A stretch of 64,000 nt of DNA from UBA8337 sp963932545 (GTDB lineage Bacteria; Pseudomonadota; Alphaproteobacteria; RS24): contig CAWVRH010000001.1 in assembly GCA_963932545.1 (NCBI GenBank), positions 62,001 to 126,000 of the forward strand, read 5' to 3'. Below the pieces are notes generated by a model. It had not been told where the DNA came from, made no database searches, and saw only the letters and a program-made list of their open reading frames with translations. A program made the translations under genes and the position numbers. Positions 26,749-35,078 of the stretch are shown here, piece after piece. Within the stretch, counting starts at the first letter, position 1. Each line of letters starts with the position of its first letter.

Positions 26749-27555
26749 TTAGAACTTAAATTTAAAGCCCGAGGTAACTTTGCGGTTCTCACGCGGCACG
26801 CCCGCAAACGGCACGCCGTTATAACTATAAGAATAGCCAGAGGTGAACGTCAGCTTTTTAGACAAAGGAAACGATAAAGCCAGCTCGGCCGTCACCCGTC
26901 TATCTGGCGCCTCGCCATTGGCATTCGGCTGCCAATAGCTCACCGCATCCAACGTCCAGCCATAGGGCGATGTATATTGGCCTTGCAAGGATACAGACGC
27001 CCGCGTCTCGCGTCGGTTTTGAGACGCATCGCTGCTATGGTCTTCCATCTCGCGCATGACGCCCAGCAACGTCAGCACTCGCCAGCCATTGTCTCGCGTC
27101 CGCAAACGGCTTAGCCCTGCACCCAGTAAATTGCGATACCCGAGGCCCGCGAAATCATCGACTTCGGTTTGAATAAATGTTTCCCAACGCCAATCCGCGC
27201 CCCCCCCGTCCCCAAAAATATTGTGTTGAACATGACGCAAATGCAGTAGCTGCTCATCTTCGTCCTCCACATCATTAACCTCGCCATAGGCGAGCGAGCC
27301 AAAGCTTCGCCATTCTTGGTTATTGTTTTTATGCCGCAAAGAAAACGAAGCGTCATAGCTGCGCTTCTCGGTGGTGGCGACAGCCTCCTCAAACGCCGCC
27401 GATACGCTGCCCGACCAGCCTTCTGGAACCCCATCAAGCTGGCTCACAATGACCGTGGCTTGCGCCGAGAGACTGGCCAGCACAAAGGCGCCCGTGAGCA
27501 CTATTATTTTGGTGGATGTTTTGGTGGATGTCTTGGTGGATCTCATAGCAAACAT
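26749..27555 (-). CDS. Orphan outer-membrane beta-barrel-like protein
   Basis: 268 residues of no family I recognise. It begins with a basic Ser/Thr/Lys repeat, then a hydrophobic signal segment ending near AQA. The mature part is rich in alternating polar/hydrophobic strands with Trp, Tyr and Arg, and it ends in Phe (FKFKF), the classic C-terminal aromatic of outer-membrane barrels. I infer a small barrel of about ten to twelve strands. A similar overall plan is seen at 48631-49434. A run of eight C (27200-27207) lies inside. Confidence 0.65.
   Translation of the reverse strand: MFAMRSTKTSTKTSTKIIVLTGAFVLASLSAQATVIVSQLDGVPEGWSGSVSAAFEEAVATTEKRSYDASFSLRHKNNNQEWRSFGSLAYGEVNDVEDEDEQLLHLRHVQHNIFGDGGGADWRWETFIQTEVDDFAGLGYRNLLGAGLSRLRTRDNGWRVLTLLGVMREMEDHSSDASQNRRETRASVSLQGQYTSPYGWTLDAVSYWQPNANGEAPDRRVTAELALSFPLSKKLTFTSGYSYSYNGVPFAGVPRENRKVTSGFKFKF
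27508..27543 (-). repeat. Three 12-bp tandem units in the signal-peptide region
   Basis: Two identical units (TTTGGTGGATGT on plus) and a third with two changes lie end to end. They encode a repeated Thr-Ser-Thr-Lys motif before the hydrophobic core of the signal peptide. Unit number could vary without breaking the frame. Confidence 0.9.
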
Positions 27556-27614
27556 AAACTCAAACCTTCTTGTTACCTTAGCTTGGCGTTTTAGACTGAT
27601 TTCGCGCGGCCACG

Positions 27615-28781
27615 CTAGTCTTGTCCCAAGGCATCATGGCTATAGATTTTATCCATGACGCGTTGCCCCGCCCAAGGCGCCAGTTGGTTGCGCAAAACCG
27701 CCCCAAGGCCTCGCATATGAAACACACGCGCGTTTCGTCGCGATATGTTTTGCACCATGGCGGTGCGGGGTTTGCGAATATCTTCATAGCGCTTGAGCGC
27801 CGACACAGTGTCGGCCGTGTTTGCCAAACACCTCGCCAGCACAGCGCCATCTTCAATAGCCATAGCCGAGCCTTGCGCCATGAACGGCAACATTGGATGG
27901 GCCGCATCGCCCAAAAGCGAGACCCGCCCTTGCCCCCATTGCGCCATGGGCGCGCGGTCGAACAAGGCCCATTTAAACAAACTTTCGGGTTCGGCGGCCG
28001 CAATGAGCTGCTGGATATCATCGTGCCAGCCAGAAAAATCATCGGCCAGCTCTGACGCCGCGCCCGGATGCGTCCAGGACTCGATTTCCCAGCCCGCTTT
28101 TTCGACCACGCAAACGCAGTTCACCATGGCGCCGCCTTGCACATAATAATGCACGAAATGTTTGCCCGGCCCCCACCAAACGCTAGCTTTGCGGGGGATT
28201 AAATGCGCCGGCAATTTTTCTGTCGGCACCAAGGCGCGCCAAGCGACATTGCCTGTAAAGCGCGCTTTTTCCGCCCCCCATAGCTGCGTGCGAACGGCCG
28301 AATGAATACCGTCCGCTCCAATGAGAGCCTCGCCTTCATAAGCTTCGCCCGCATGAAGCAGCGAGACGCCAGACGGGTTTTGCGATACCGCCTCAATGCG
28401 GGCGTTGGTATGCAGAGAAATTAGTGGGTTTTGCAGGGCCGCCTCGGCCAAAACACGGAGCAAATCACCGCGATGAATATGACAATAAGGCGCGCCATAT
28501 TTTTCTAACGCCTGCGCGCCAAGGCGCGTTTGAGCCATCGTCTTGCCATGTCGCCAATGACGAATTTGCGCGGCTTCGGGCAAAACCACAAACGGTTGAA
28601 GCCATTCTTCGAGGCCAAGATCGTGCAACACCCGCGAGCTATTGGGCGATATTTGGATGCCAGCGCCGACTTCTTCCAAGGCAGCGGCTTGCTCAAAGAC
28701 ATGGGTTTGAAGGCCGTGTCGAGCCAGAGCCAGCGCGGCCGTAAGCCCGCCAATACCCCCCCCTGCAATTAATATCGCCAA
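27615..28781 (-). CDS. FAD-dependent monooxygenase, salicylate hydroxylase-like
   Basis: About 388 residues of the UbiH/PHBH-type fold. FAD motif ILIAGGGIGGLTAALALARHG at the start, LIGADGIHSAVR in the middle, and SLLGDAAHPMLPFMAQGS as the second FAD site. These hydroxylate aromatic acids with NAD(P)H and O2. The ATG at 28802 has no ribosome site, whereas a TTG at 28781 is preceded 6 nt upstream by AGGAGAA, so I place the start there. A run of eight C (28756-28763) encodes part of the FAD motif. Confidence 0.85.
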   Translation of the reverse strand: MAILIAGGGIGGLTAALALARHGLQTHVFEQAAALEEVGAGIQISPNSSRVLHDLGLEEWLQPFVVLPEAAQIRHWRHGKTMAQTRLGAQALEKYGAPYCHIHRGDLLRVLAEAALQNPLISLHTNARIEAVSQNPSGVSLLHAGEAYEGEALIGADGIHSAVRTQLWGAEKARFTGNVAWRALVPTEKLPAHLIPRKASVWWGPGKHFVHYYVQGGAMVNCVCVVEKAGWEIESWTHPGAASELADDFSGWHDDIQQLIAAAEPESLFKWALFDRAPMAQWGQGRVSLLGDAAHPMLPFMAQGSAMAIEDGAVLARCLANTADTVSALKRYEDIRKPRTAMVQNISRRNARVFHMRGLGAVLRNQLAPWAGQRVMDKIYSHDALGQD

Positions 28782-28856
28782 GCCAAATTCTCCTAAGACC
28801 ATGCGTCTTTGAGAAGAAACTTAACCTATGGATGGGGGGAAAGAAAGAGAAGGAAA

Positions 28857-28932
28857 TGGTGCCGGCTGAGAGACTCGAACTCCCGACCCTCTGATTACAA
28901 ATCAGATGCTCTACCAACTGAGCTAAGCCGGC
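28857..28932 (-). tRNA. tRNA-Thr(UGU)
   Basis: The minus strand from 28932 folds as a full cloverleaf: acceptor stem GCCGGCT with AGCCGGC, D-arm TAGCTCAGTTGGTAGAGC, anticodon stem TCTGA/TCAGA with loop TTTGTAA, and T-arm GTTCGAGTC. Loop positions 34-36 read UGU, which decodes ACA (Thr). Discriminator A and an encoded CCA end it at 28857. Confidence 0.97.
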
Positions 28933-29018
28933 TCGCCCTTGGCTTCGTAAATTCTAAGCCTTGGACTGCGCTTGAAATAGCCAATATTCATCGGCTTGGC
29001 AAGCGACAATTCTAACTT

Positions 29019-29052
29019 CTCGCCTCGCCCGCACAATGCACGGCAAGGCGAG
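29019..29052. other. Stable hairpin between the GST and tRNA-Thr genes
   Basis: CTCGCCT (29019-29025) pairs with AGGCGAG (29046-29052), and inner CCG/CGG pairs are possible. It lies just after the stop of the minus-strand GST gene. There is no T run on the minus strand, so termination there would be inefficient. Confidence 0.4.
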
Positions 29053-29061
29053 TTTCCCGTG

Positions 29062-29748
29062 TTACTTGGATGGCAATATCATGCTGGGGCGATCGTCTAG
29101 TTTTGTCGCCGCTTGAAACGCCGGGCGGGCCTTCATTCGGGCCAGCCAATCTTGCAAGTTTGGATAAGCGCCCAAAAGCCCGCGGGAATCCGCACCCTCA
29201 ATATTGTAGACAATCAAAATATCCGCCAAGCTCAGTGCCGAACCACCGAAATATTTTTTCTTCGACAAATCAGCTTCCGCTTGGTCTAGCAAAGCAAACA
29301 AGCGCGGCTGGATAAAGCCCTTGGTCAACGCACCCGTAATCATCTTCGCCATCGGGCGCAAGAAAAACGGAACCCGTTCTGTGGTCATCCGCAGCACAGT
29401 TTGCATTAGCAAAATAGGCATCATCGAACCTTGGGCGGTATGGAACCAGAATAAATAGCGGGTGCGATCTTTGCTGCCTACTTCGGGGCGCAGACCACAA
29501 TCTGGCGACAAATCAGCCAGATAATCCATAATGGCACTGCTCTCCGCCAAAGCCATTTTACCATGCGTAATCACTGGCGCAGTGCCGATGGGAGAAATCG
29601 CTTTGTATTCAGCCGGCGCTAATACGCTGACGGGGTCGCGGTTATACGACTTCAACTCATACGGCTGCCCCATTTCTTCCAATAGCCAAAGAATACGGAA
29701 CGATTGTGAATACTCTAGGTGATGAAGCGTAAGTTTTTTGCCGGCCAT
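29062..29748 (-). CDS. Glutathione S-transferase
   Basis: 228 residues: thioredoxin-like domain with LTLHHLEYSQSFRILWLLEE and the cis-Pro segment IGTAPVITHGKMALAESSAIMDYL, then the helical domain with FGGSALSLADILIVYNIEGA. The WLLEEMGQPYELK stretch resembles the GST at 16134-16748. A glutathione transferase of unknown substrate. It has its own gap upstream (86 bp) and ends before the tRNA-Thr gene. Confidence 0.87.
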   Translation of the reverse strand: MAGKKLTLHHLEYSQSFRILWLLEEMGQPYELKSYNRDPVSVLAPAEYKAISPIGTAPVITHGKMALAESSAIMDYLADLSPDCGLRPEVGSKDRTRYLFWFHTAQGSMMPILLMQTVLRMTTERVPFFLRPMAKMITGALTKGFIQPRLFALLDQAEADLSKKKYFGGSALSLADILIVYNIEGADSRGLLGAYPNLQDWLARMKARPAFQAATKLDDRPSMILPSK

Positions 29749-29834
29749 GATAGGTTTCCTGTTTTTAAAAATAAGTCTAGGGAGTTACTTTTGTCGTTAC
29801 TCAACATAGTCTAGCCGAAGTCGAAGAGACCTGA

Positions 29835-30947
29835 CTAGGGCAGAATGATGAGGCCCTCTTTGGCCTGCATATTGCCCACCACGACGGCGTCATAAATTGA
29901 GCCAAAATTCTCTAGGCCTTGGATTTCTTTAACATCCATCCAATTTTGCGCATGCTCGATACCGCCAGCCAGAAACCCAGCCACCTTGGCATTGAAATCA
30001 AGTGCGCCCCATTCCTTGGCACGTCGCTGAATGTGTCCGGGGGCAAAAAACATTTCGCTGCGGTCGCGGATAATTTGTGCGGCCGCTGGGTCTTTTTGCG
30101 CTTCACTTGTGTCCCAATGCGTTAGCCCCACATTATGGCACCAGCGCATGTCCTCGCCTAAGGCACCATGCACGGCGCCCAAAACGGCCGCATTGCCAGA
30201 CATATCTACCAGCACAGAAGGCACAAGCTTGAGAGCCGCCAAATCGTCATAAGCGATGACCTCGTCATAGCTGCCTACCGATTGCGTGAAAGCCACATTG
30301 CTTGGCGATGTAAGCCCCACAATGCGCGGGCGTTTGCCGTCTAGTTGGGAAAGGCCATAAGCCAGCCCAATAGCTGTTTTGCTCGATGCCGATAGGATAA
30401 CTACCTGCTCAGCGTCATGGTAATCTTGCTCTTGCAAGGCATCCACCAAGCAATAGCTCGTGCCGTATAACGGGTTTAACAGCGCGCGCATGCTGTCTGC
30501 CGTGGCGTTGCCAGCCCCTGCTACTAGGCGATCGTAACTATTGTAAACCGCAGGCAATTCAGCGCGGTGCGCGGCGCCATCTACCAGTCGCTCAGCGGTC
30601 ACGCGCGTGGGTGTCATTTTCAAGAAATTAGCCATTGGAAAATAGCCATAAAAGCGTTCTCCAAGCGCCATGTCGCTATTTTTAGAAGCCACAACGCTGG
30701 CAAAACCCCAAACAGGCACCAAGCCCCAATCGCTATCGTCCTCGCCGCTTAAGCTCGGTGGAAAAAACTGCCAGTAGCCGATTTGCTCGCCAACCGCGCC
30801 ATAGGTCACATTATTGGCGGTAAACGCAAAGCGCTCAATCGCTACCAAAATCTCGCCATCGCTGAGCGTAAAATCTTCGAGCTTATCTCCGGCCGATACC
30901 AGTCGCGTTTTTGTGATGTCATTTTTATGAGTTTGAAATTCAGCCAT
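29835..30947 (-). CDS. DUF2855 family protein
   Basis: 370 residues matching, from memory, the DUF2855 family of uncharacterised bacterial proteins. It resembles a degenerate medium-chain reductase: an N-terminal domain with ERFAFTANNVTYGAVG, and a Rossmann-like half with QVVILSASSKTAIGLAYGLSQL and a following VLVDMSGNAAVLGAVHG. No zinc-site cysteines are visible. It lies 28 nt downstream of the flavin monooxygenase in the same direction, so the two probably act on one substrate. The reaction is unknown. Confidence 0.78.
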   Translation of the reverse strand: MAEFQTHKNDITKTRLVSAGDKLEDFTLSDGEILVAIERFAFTANNVTYGAVGEQIGYWQFFPPSLSGEDDSDWGLVPVWGFASVVASKNSDMALGERFYGYFPMANFLKMTPTRVTAERLVDGAAHRAELPAVYNSYDRLVAGAGNATADSMRALLNPLYGTSYCLVDALQEQDYHDAEQVVILSASSKTAIGLAYGLSQLDGKRPRIVGLTSPSNVAFTQSVGSYDEVIAYDDLAALKLVPSVLVDMSGNAAVLGAVHGALGEDMRWCHNVGLTHWDTSEAQKDPAAAQIIRDRSEMFFAPGHIQRRAKEWGALDFNAKVAGFLAGGIEHAQNWMDVKEIQGLENFGSIYDAVVVGNMQAKEGLIILP

Positions 30948-30975
30948 TGGTCGCCTCCCTCAGCGATGTCGTTTT

Positions 30976-32382
30976 TTAAGTGTTCAGCGTTCCCGCAAGT
31001 TCCATAAGTTTGCCCACGGCTTTTGGAGCATAGTCGCGCATACGCATTAAAATATCCATTTTTTCTTTATCTTCCGGCGCAACATTCGAGGTCATCTTGG
31101 TGAACCCGTCCAATCGGTTTTCACGAACCCACGCGCGCAAGGGTTTATCTTGCGACCAAGTATATTGGTTCATCATCGCGGCCAAAGTCATGGTCACAAA
31201 ATCATCGCTGGTATTGGGCAAAGGCACCACGTTGCATAAGCGGTTTTTCTCTTCGTTATCGTCATAATTCGCTTCGACATAAGCAATCATCGAACCGCTG
31301 AATACGGGCATGAAACTGCGAATGGTTTGCGGGGTAATCACATCACCATCAAACACAGGCTTTGGCGACATGCGCACCATCGTGCGCGAAAGACTGGCTG
31401 AGCAATCGATATGCATTTGGTTGGGGCCGGTTTCTAACTCGCCGTTTTCCAGCACAATGCGGGTTGGCTCCAAGGCCGTTACGCGGCCCATGCGCACGAT
31501 GTTTTTAATGCGGCGCAAGGCTTCTAACTCGGGCTTGGATATCGTTGCCGCGTGGAACATGGTTGGCTCAACATCAGTATCAAAGCGAACGACACAGCCT
31601 TTTTCTTCGAGGCGCACATACATGTCGTCGACGCTGCTGGCCTCGGCAATGGCCTCAAACTGATTGGCTTGATTGCCAAATGTGCCTTCAAAAAACTCTG
31701 TGTCCGGTTGGGCGTATTCGCGCGGCAACATCCAGGCATCGCGTGGCATAATCCAGCGAATATCATCTGGCTCCACGCCATGTTCCATCAGCCAGAGGCA
31801 GGCATCCATGCCAGTTTTGCCGGAGCCGATAACTACATAGCCTTCGGCCGAACGGCGCAGGCGCGGCAAATCGTTGAGCGGCATGAAGTTGACCCCATCC
31901 GCAATCGAGAAAGCGGGGGTATGTTCGGCCGGCACATCCACCGTCAGGCGCGTGGCATCGACCAATTTTTTGTAACGCACTTCATATTGTTTGCCCGAGG
32001 TCAGACCAGAAAACTTGCCCTCCCCTTGGTATTCACACATAGGAAAATACTGCACCCGACCCGTCGGCAAAAAACCCTGTTGCATCACATCATCGAAGTA
32101 AGCACTGACTTCAGGCCCTGAGGCCAAGTCGAACAGACCTTTGTTCATGCCCACTTGGTCTTTTTGAAAGCGGCTCAGCTCGCGCGATTCCACGCCATAA
32201 AACGACGATGGCTGGTGCAGACGAACAAATGGATAAGCCACATTCCAGTGGCCGCCGGGTTTGGCGTGGCGGTCGACGATAATCATGCTGGCATCGGTTT
32301 GGGTTAGCAGCGTATCGGCAAAAGCTAGCCCCATGGCACCGCTGCCAACAATCAGATAATCGGTTTCTAAAACAATACTCAC
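30976..32382 (-). CDS. NAD(P)/FAD-dependent monooxygenase-like protein
   Basis: 468 residues with an N-terminal FAD motif DYLIVGSGAMGLAFADTLL and a second nucleotide-binding motif YVVIGSGKTGMDACLWLME near residue 190, the arrangement of flavin-containing or Baeyer-Villiger monooxygenases. The FMO fingerprint FxGxxxHxxxY is not evident, so activity may differ. It is cotranscribed with the DUF2855 gene. A pair of phased 12-bp direct repeats lies about 90-120 nt upstream of its ATG. Confidence 0.8.
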   Translation of the reverse strand: MSIVLETDYLIVGSGAMGLAFADTLLTQTDASMIIVDRHAKPGGHWNVAYPFVRLHQPSSFYGVESRELSRFQKDQVGMNKGLFDLASGPEVSAYFDDVMQQGFLPTGRVQYFPMCEYQGEGKFSGLTSGKQYEVRYKKLVDATRLTVDVPAEHTPAFSIADGVNFMPLNDLPRLRRSAEGYVVIGSGKTGMDACLWLMEHGVEPDDIRWIMPRDAWMLPREYAQPDTEFFEGTFGNQANQFEAIAEASSVDDMYVRLEEKGCVVRFDTDVEPTMFHAATISKPELEALRRIKNIVRMGRVTALEPTRIVLENGELETGPNQMHIDCSASLSRTMVRMSPKPVFDGDVITPQTIRSFMPVFSGSMIAYVEANYDDNEEKNRLCNVVPLPNTSDDFVTMTLAAMMNQYTWSQDKPLRAWVRENRLDGFTKMTSNVAPEDKEKMDILMRMRDYAPKAVGKLMELAGTLNT

Positions 32383-32469
32383 GCCGCTCTCCTATAAAAT
32401 CAGGCAAGGTCAAAAGCCCACCTAAAGCGATGGGAGGGATATAGGTCAAACACGAAAAACCCCAAGTGC

Positions 32470-32501
32470 AAAGCCTATTGGCTCAAGAGAAAGCCTATTG
32501 G
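32470..32501. repeat. Two 12-bp direct repeats, 20-bp period, upstream of the flavin monooxygenase
   Basis: AAAGCCTATTGG at 32470-32481 and 32490-32501; similarity extends a few bases on both sides. The 20-bp period places both on one DNA face, as for paired activator sites, and they lie in the 157-bp gap feeding the monooxygenase gene. Confidence 0.6.
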
Positions 32502-32539
32502 TTCGCGGGCCTGAGGCTTGGATAGCGATTTGGGCCGGG

Positions 32540-32827
32540 TTAGCTCGCGCGTTTATGCAGCGGCATTTGGTAAACCAGCCCGCTTTGGGGTTCCGTCAAA
32601 TCGGCCTTTTGGGTAATCAGTTTGAAAATTTTATCGGCATTTTTGGTTTCCACCAAAATAGTCACAATGTCATTTTCAGACGCCGAGCCGAATTCGCGAA
32701 AGGCAAACAAGTCTTCCGTGCGCCCCGCTTCGACGTAAATGCCAAGGATACGTTTATCTTCCCTTAGCTCCGCCAACAGCTTGTTGCCCGTGCCTTTGTG
32801 CAGAAAGGCGCCTATCTCAGTAATCAT
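32540..32827 (-). CDS. Small PII-like / ACT-fold regulatory protein
   Basis: 95 residues. The pattern of KLLAELREDKRILGIYVEAGR and NDIVTILVETKNADKIFKLITQKADL is that of a short ferredoxin-like beta-alpha-beta unit related to PII proteins, without a recognisable T-loop. Its ATG overlaps the stop of the larger PII-like gene (ATGA), so the two are made together. It is shorter than GlnB/GlnK (about 112 residues). I infer a partner or nucleotide sensor for the DUF1538 protein upstream; the ligand is unknown. Confidence 0.65.
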   Translation of the reverse strand: MITEIGAFLHKGTGNKLLAELREDKRILGIYVEAGRTEDLFAFREFGSASENDIVTILVETKNADKIFKLITQKADLTEPQSGLVYQMPLHKRAS

Positions 32828-33255
32828 TTCTTAGCTCCAGCTTTTTTTGCAGCAGCCTTCTTGGCTGGCTTTTTGGCTGGTTTTTTCGTCGGAGCTGGCT
32901 TCACAGCATCCACCATCACTTCATCTGGAATATAGGTAGCGATGCGGTCTAGGTCGTTCATGAACATAATGCCCATGCCCGGCTTATCTAGATCGCCTGC
33001 CAGATACATCGCTTCAAAAACGCGGTCGGCTTGCTCTTGGCTCACAATAATGCGGATCATTTCTTTTTGCTCATCGATAGCAACGCCGATAAGTCCCATG
33101 CGCTCGCGAATGCCCGTGCCACGCGCGTAAGTGACCGTGGCACCTTGCGCGCCAACATCTTGCGCAGCCTTCACTACTTTGTCAGCTTGGCTTGCTTGCA
33201 CGATGCAGGTAATCATAAGCGCATCGGTTAAATAGGTTATTTGTCTTCCGGCCAT
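32824..33255 (-). CDS. PII-like signal protein with Lys/Ala-rich tail
   Basis: 143 residues. Residues about 8-105 form a PII-type fold: ALMITCIVQASQADKVVKAA, the GAQGATVTYARGTG turn where GlnB has its T-loop start, and MIRIIVSQEQADRVFEAMY. The classical uridylylated Tyr region is not obvious. The last 30 residues are low-complexity Pro/Lys/Ala repeats like histone H1 or a DNA-binding tail, which is odd for a PII protein. It lies 13 nt downstream of the DUF1538 gene. I infer regulation of that transporter. Confidence 0.75.
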   Translation of the reverse strand: MAGRQITYLTDALMITCIVQASQADKVVKAAQDVGAQGATVTYARGTGIRERMGLIGVAIDEQKEMIRIIVSQEQADRVFEAMYLAGDLDKPGMGIMFMNDLDRIATYIPDEVMVDAVKPAPTKKPAKKPAKKAAAKKAGAKK

Positions 33256-33268
33256 GTGTCAGCCTCCC

Positions 33269-35008
33269 TTACTTAGAATGAGTTGGTGTGGCGGGTGTGC
33301 CGCGCGATTGGCGAAACCGAATGATTAACCCCATGCTGAGAACGGCAATGATGGGTCCAATAGAAGCCATGCTCAAAATACCAAAGCCCTCGACCGCGCC
33401 CACAGCATTGCCGAGACCCAGCCCCATGGCCAAAACCAAAGGCACGGTGACCGGGCCAGTGGTCACGCCGGCACTATCCCACGCCACATTGACGAATTCT
33501 TCCGTAGAGAAAAACGTCAACACAAGGGCGAACAGATAAAGCGGAATAAGCAAGGTTGCGAGATCGATCTCGAATAAAATTTTGGCCATGCCCAAAGCAA
33601 TGCCGCAAGCCACGCCAATGGCCACAGAATACATCAACATCGATTTCTTAAACGCACCATTGGTCAGGGTTTGCACCGTCAGGCCAAGCGCGTTCAAAGC
33701 AGGCTCGGCCAATGTGGCGCCAAACCCCATGAACCAAGCAAACATGATTACTAACGTTAAGCCCAAAATAGCCGAGTAAATCGGCGAGATAGCGCTCAAA
33801 TCAATGGCCATAAAGGCAGCTGGCAAAACAGCGCCCGTTTGCGCCCCAATAGCGCCCAAGCCATAGGTCAGCCCGACGTTGAACACGCACATGCCAACAA
33901 TCGAGAGAACCAAACCGTAGGCGGTGAACAATTTATTGGCCAAGCTTTCGCGCAGAACCACAAAAAGCACAAACATCAAAAACACCACCAAAGGCGCGAT
34001 GGCGCGCACCCCAAGGGCAACTTCTTGCAACGGAGATTGATCCCAAAGCCCCAAAGGCACATCCGAAACAGTGGACGAAGAGGCGGCCGCGGCCACCACA
34101 ATTTCTTCGGCGCTGATTTGTGTCGAAACATATAAAGATAAGCCCAAGACAGCCAGAATTGGGAATAAGGAAGCCAAAGTCACGACGCCAAAACCCGACA
34201 AAGAACTGTCGCCTTTGCCAGCCGAATTAGCGATGCCAATGCCGAGCGACAAAACCAAGGGCACCGTAACCGGGCCTGTTGTTACCGCCCCGCAATCCCA
34301 GGCAAGGCCCAAAATGGCGCGCAAATCTGGGTTGGCATAAACCACCAAAGTAAGCGCCAAAGTTGGAAATACGGCGGCATAAATCATTGGCTTCAAAGAC
34401 CAGCCATAGACAAAACGCAAGGTGCCCAACACAGCCGCCGCCCCCACGCCCGCGCCGACAAGCAGCACCAAAGGCATCGTCCAATTGTTTAAAATTTCAT
34501 ATAAATAAGGCGCGCGCGCGACATCTACCGAGGCTCCAAAAGCCTGCAAAGCGCCAATCGCCGGTTCTGCAAAAGTTACCCCAACGCCCAACATCGCAAT
34601 GATGATGAGCATCACCGGCATGCTGGCTTTGCGCGGCAACTTATCGCCAATCAGCGTGCCAAACGGCATAAGCCCGACATTCAGGCCTTCCATAAACAAA
34701 GCCAGACCGATGATAACGGCTGTGAGCCCCCCAACCAGCAAGAAGGCTGACTCGATAGGCTGGCGCAGAATAATCAGTTGGAAAAGCACGAGATAAATAG
34801 CCAAAGGCACAACGGCGCGCATTTGGTCAAAAACCCGAACGCCCGAATAAGGCATTAAGAGTTCCATCACACGGCGAAAACCAAGCTTTAGCTTTTTGGG
34901 CTTCAAAGCATCCGGATTATTCGCATCCGGCTTTGGCGTCAATTGGTTGTAACTAATCTCGCGATGCTGCAGCGCATTGGAACGCAAAACAGAAGAGTAA
35001 CGCAACAT
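33269..35008 (-). CDS. DUF1538 family membrane protein
   Basis: About 579 residues, mostly transmembrane helices, with an internal duplication. Each half carries the same motif: AWDCGAVTTGPVTVPLVLSL and AWDSAGVTTGPVTVPLVLAM. These TTGPVTVP loops are the mark of DUF1538, as I recall it, and suggest an inverted-repeat transporter or channel. The ATG at 35008 has GGAG upstream; the frame continues further but without transporter-like sequence. It is first in an operon with two PII-like genes, so transport is probably gated by a nucleotide or metabolite. The substrate is unknown. Confidence 0.85.
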   Translation of the reverse strand: MLRYSSVLRSNALQHREISYNQLTPKPDANNPDALKPKKLKLGFRRVMELLMPYSGVRVFDQMRAVVPLAIYLVLFQLIILRQPIESAFLLVGGLTAVIIGLALFMEGLNVGLMPFGTLIGDKLPRKASMPVMLIIIAMLGVGVTFAEPAIGALQAFGASVDVARAPYLYEILNNWTMPLVLLVGAGVGAAAVLGTLRFVYGWSLKPMIYAAVFPTLALTLVVYANPDLRAILGLAWDCGAVTTGPVTVPLVLSLGIGIANSAGKGDSSLSGFGVVTLASLFPILAVLGLSLYVSTQISAEEIVVAAAASSSTVSDVPLGLWDQSPLQEVALGVRAIAPLVVFLMFVLFVVLRESLANKLFTAYGLVLSIVGMCVFNVGLTYGLGAIGAQTGAVLPAAFMAIDLSAISPIYSAILGLTLVIMFAWFMGFGATLAEPALNALGLTVQTLTNGAFKKSMLMYSVAIGVACGIALGMAKILFEIDLATLLIPLYLFALVLTFFSTEEFVNVAWDSAGVTTGPVTVPLVLAMGLGLGNAVGAVEGFGILSMASIGPIIAVLSMGLIIRFRQSRGTPATPTHSK

Positions 35009-35049
35009 AAGGGGCTCCTCATCCCAACGGTTTACTTTCGGCCAAGGGA

Positions 35050-35058
35050 CCCCCCCCC
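35050..35058. repeat. Run of nine C upstream of the DUF1538 gene
   Basis: A C9 tract (G9 on the coding strand) lies 42-50 nt before the DUF1538 ATG, in the gap after the GST stop. Homopolymers of this length can change by slippage and could alter promoter spacing. Confidence 0.7.
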
Positions 35059-35078
35059 TGCCCATTCGGTGTCTTATC

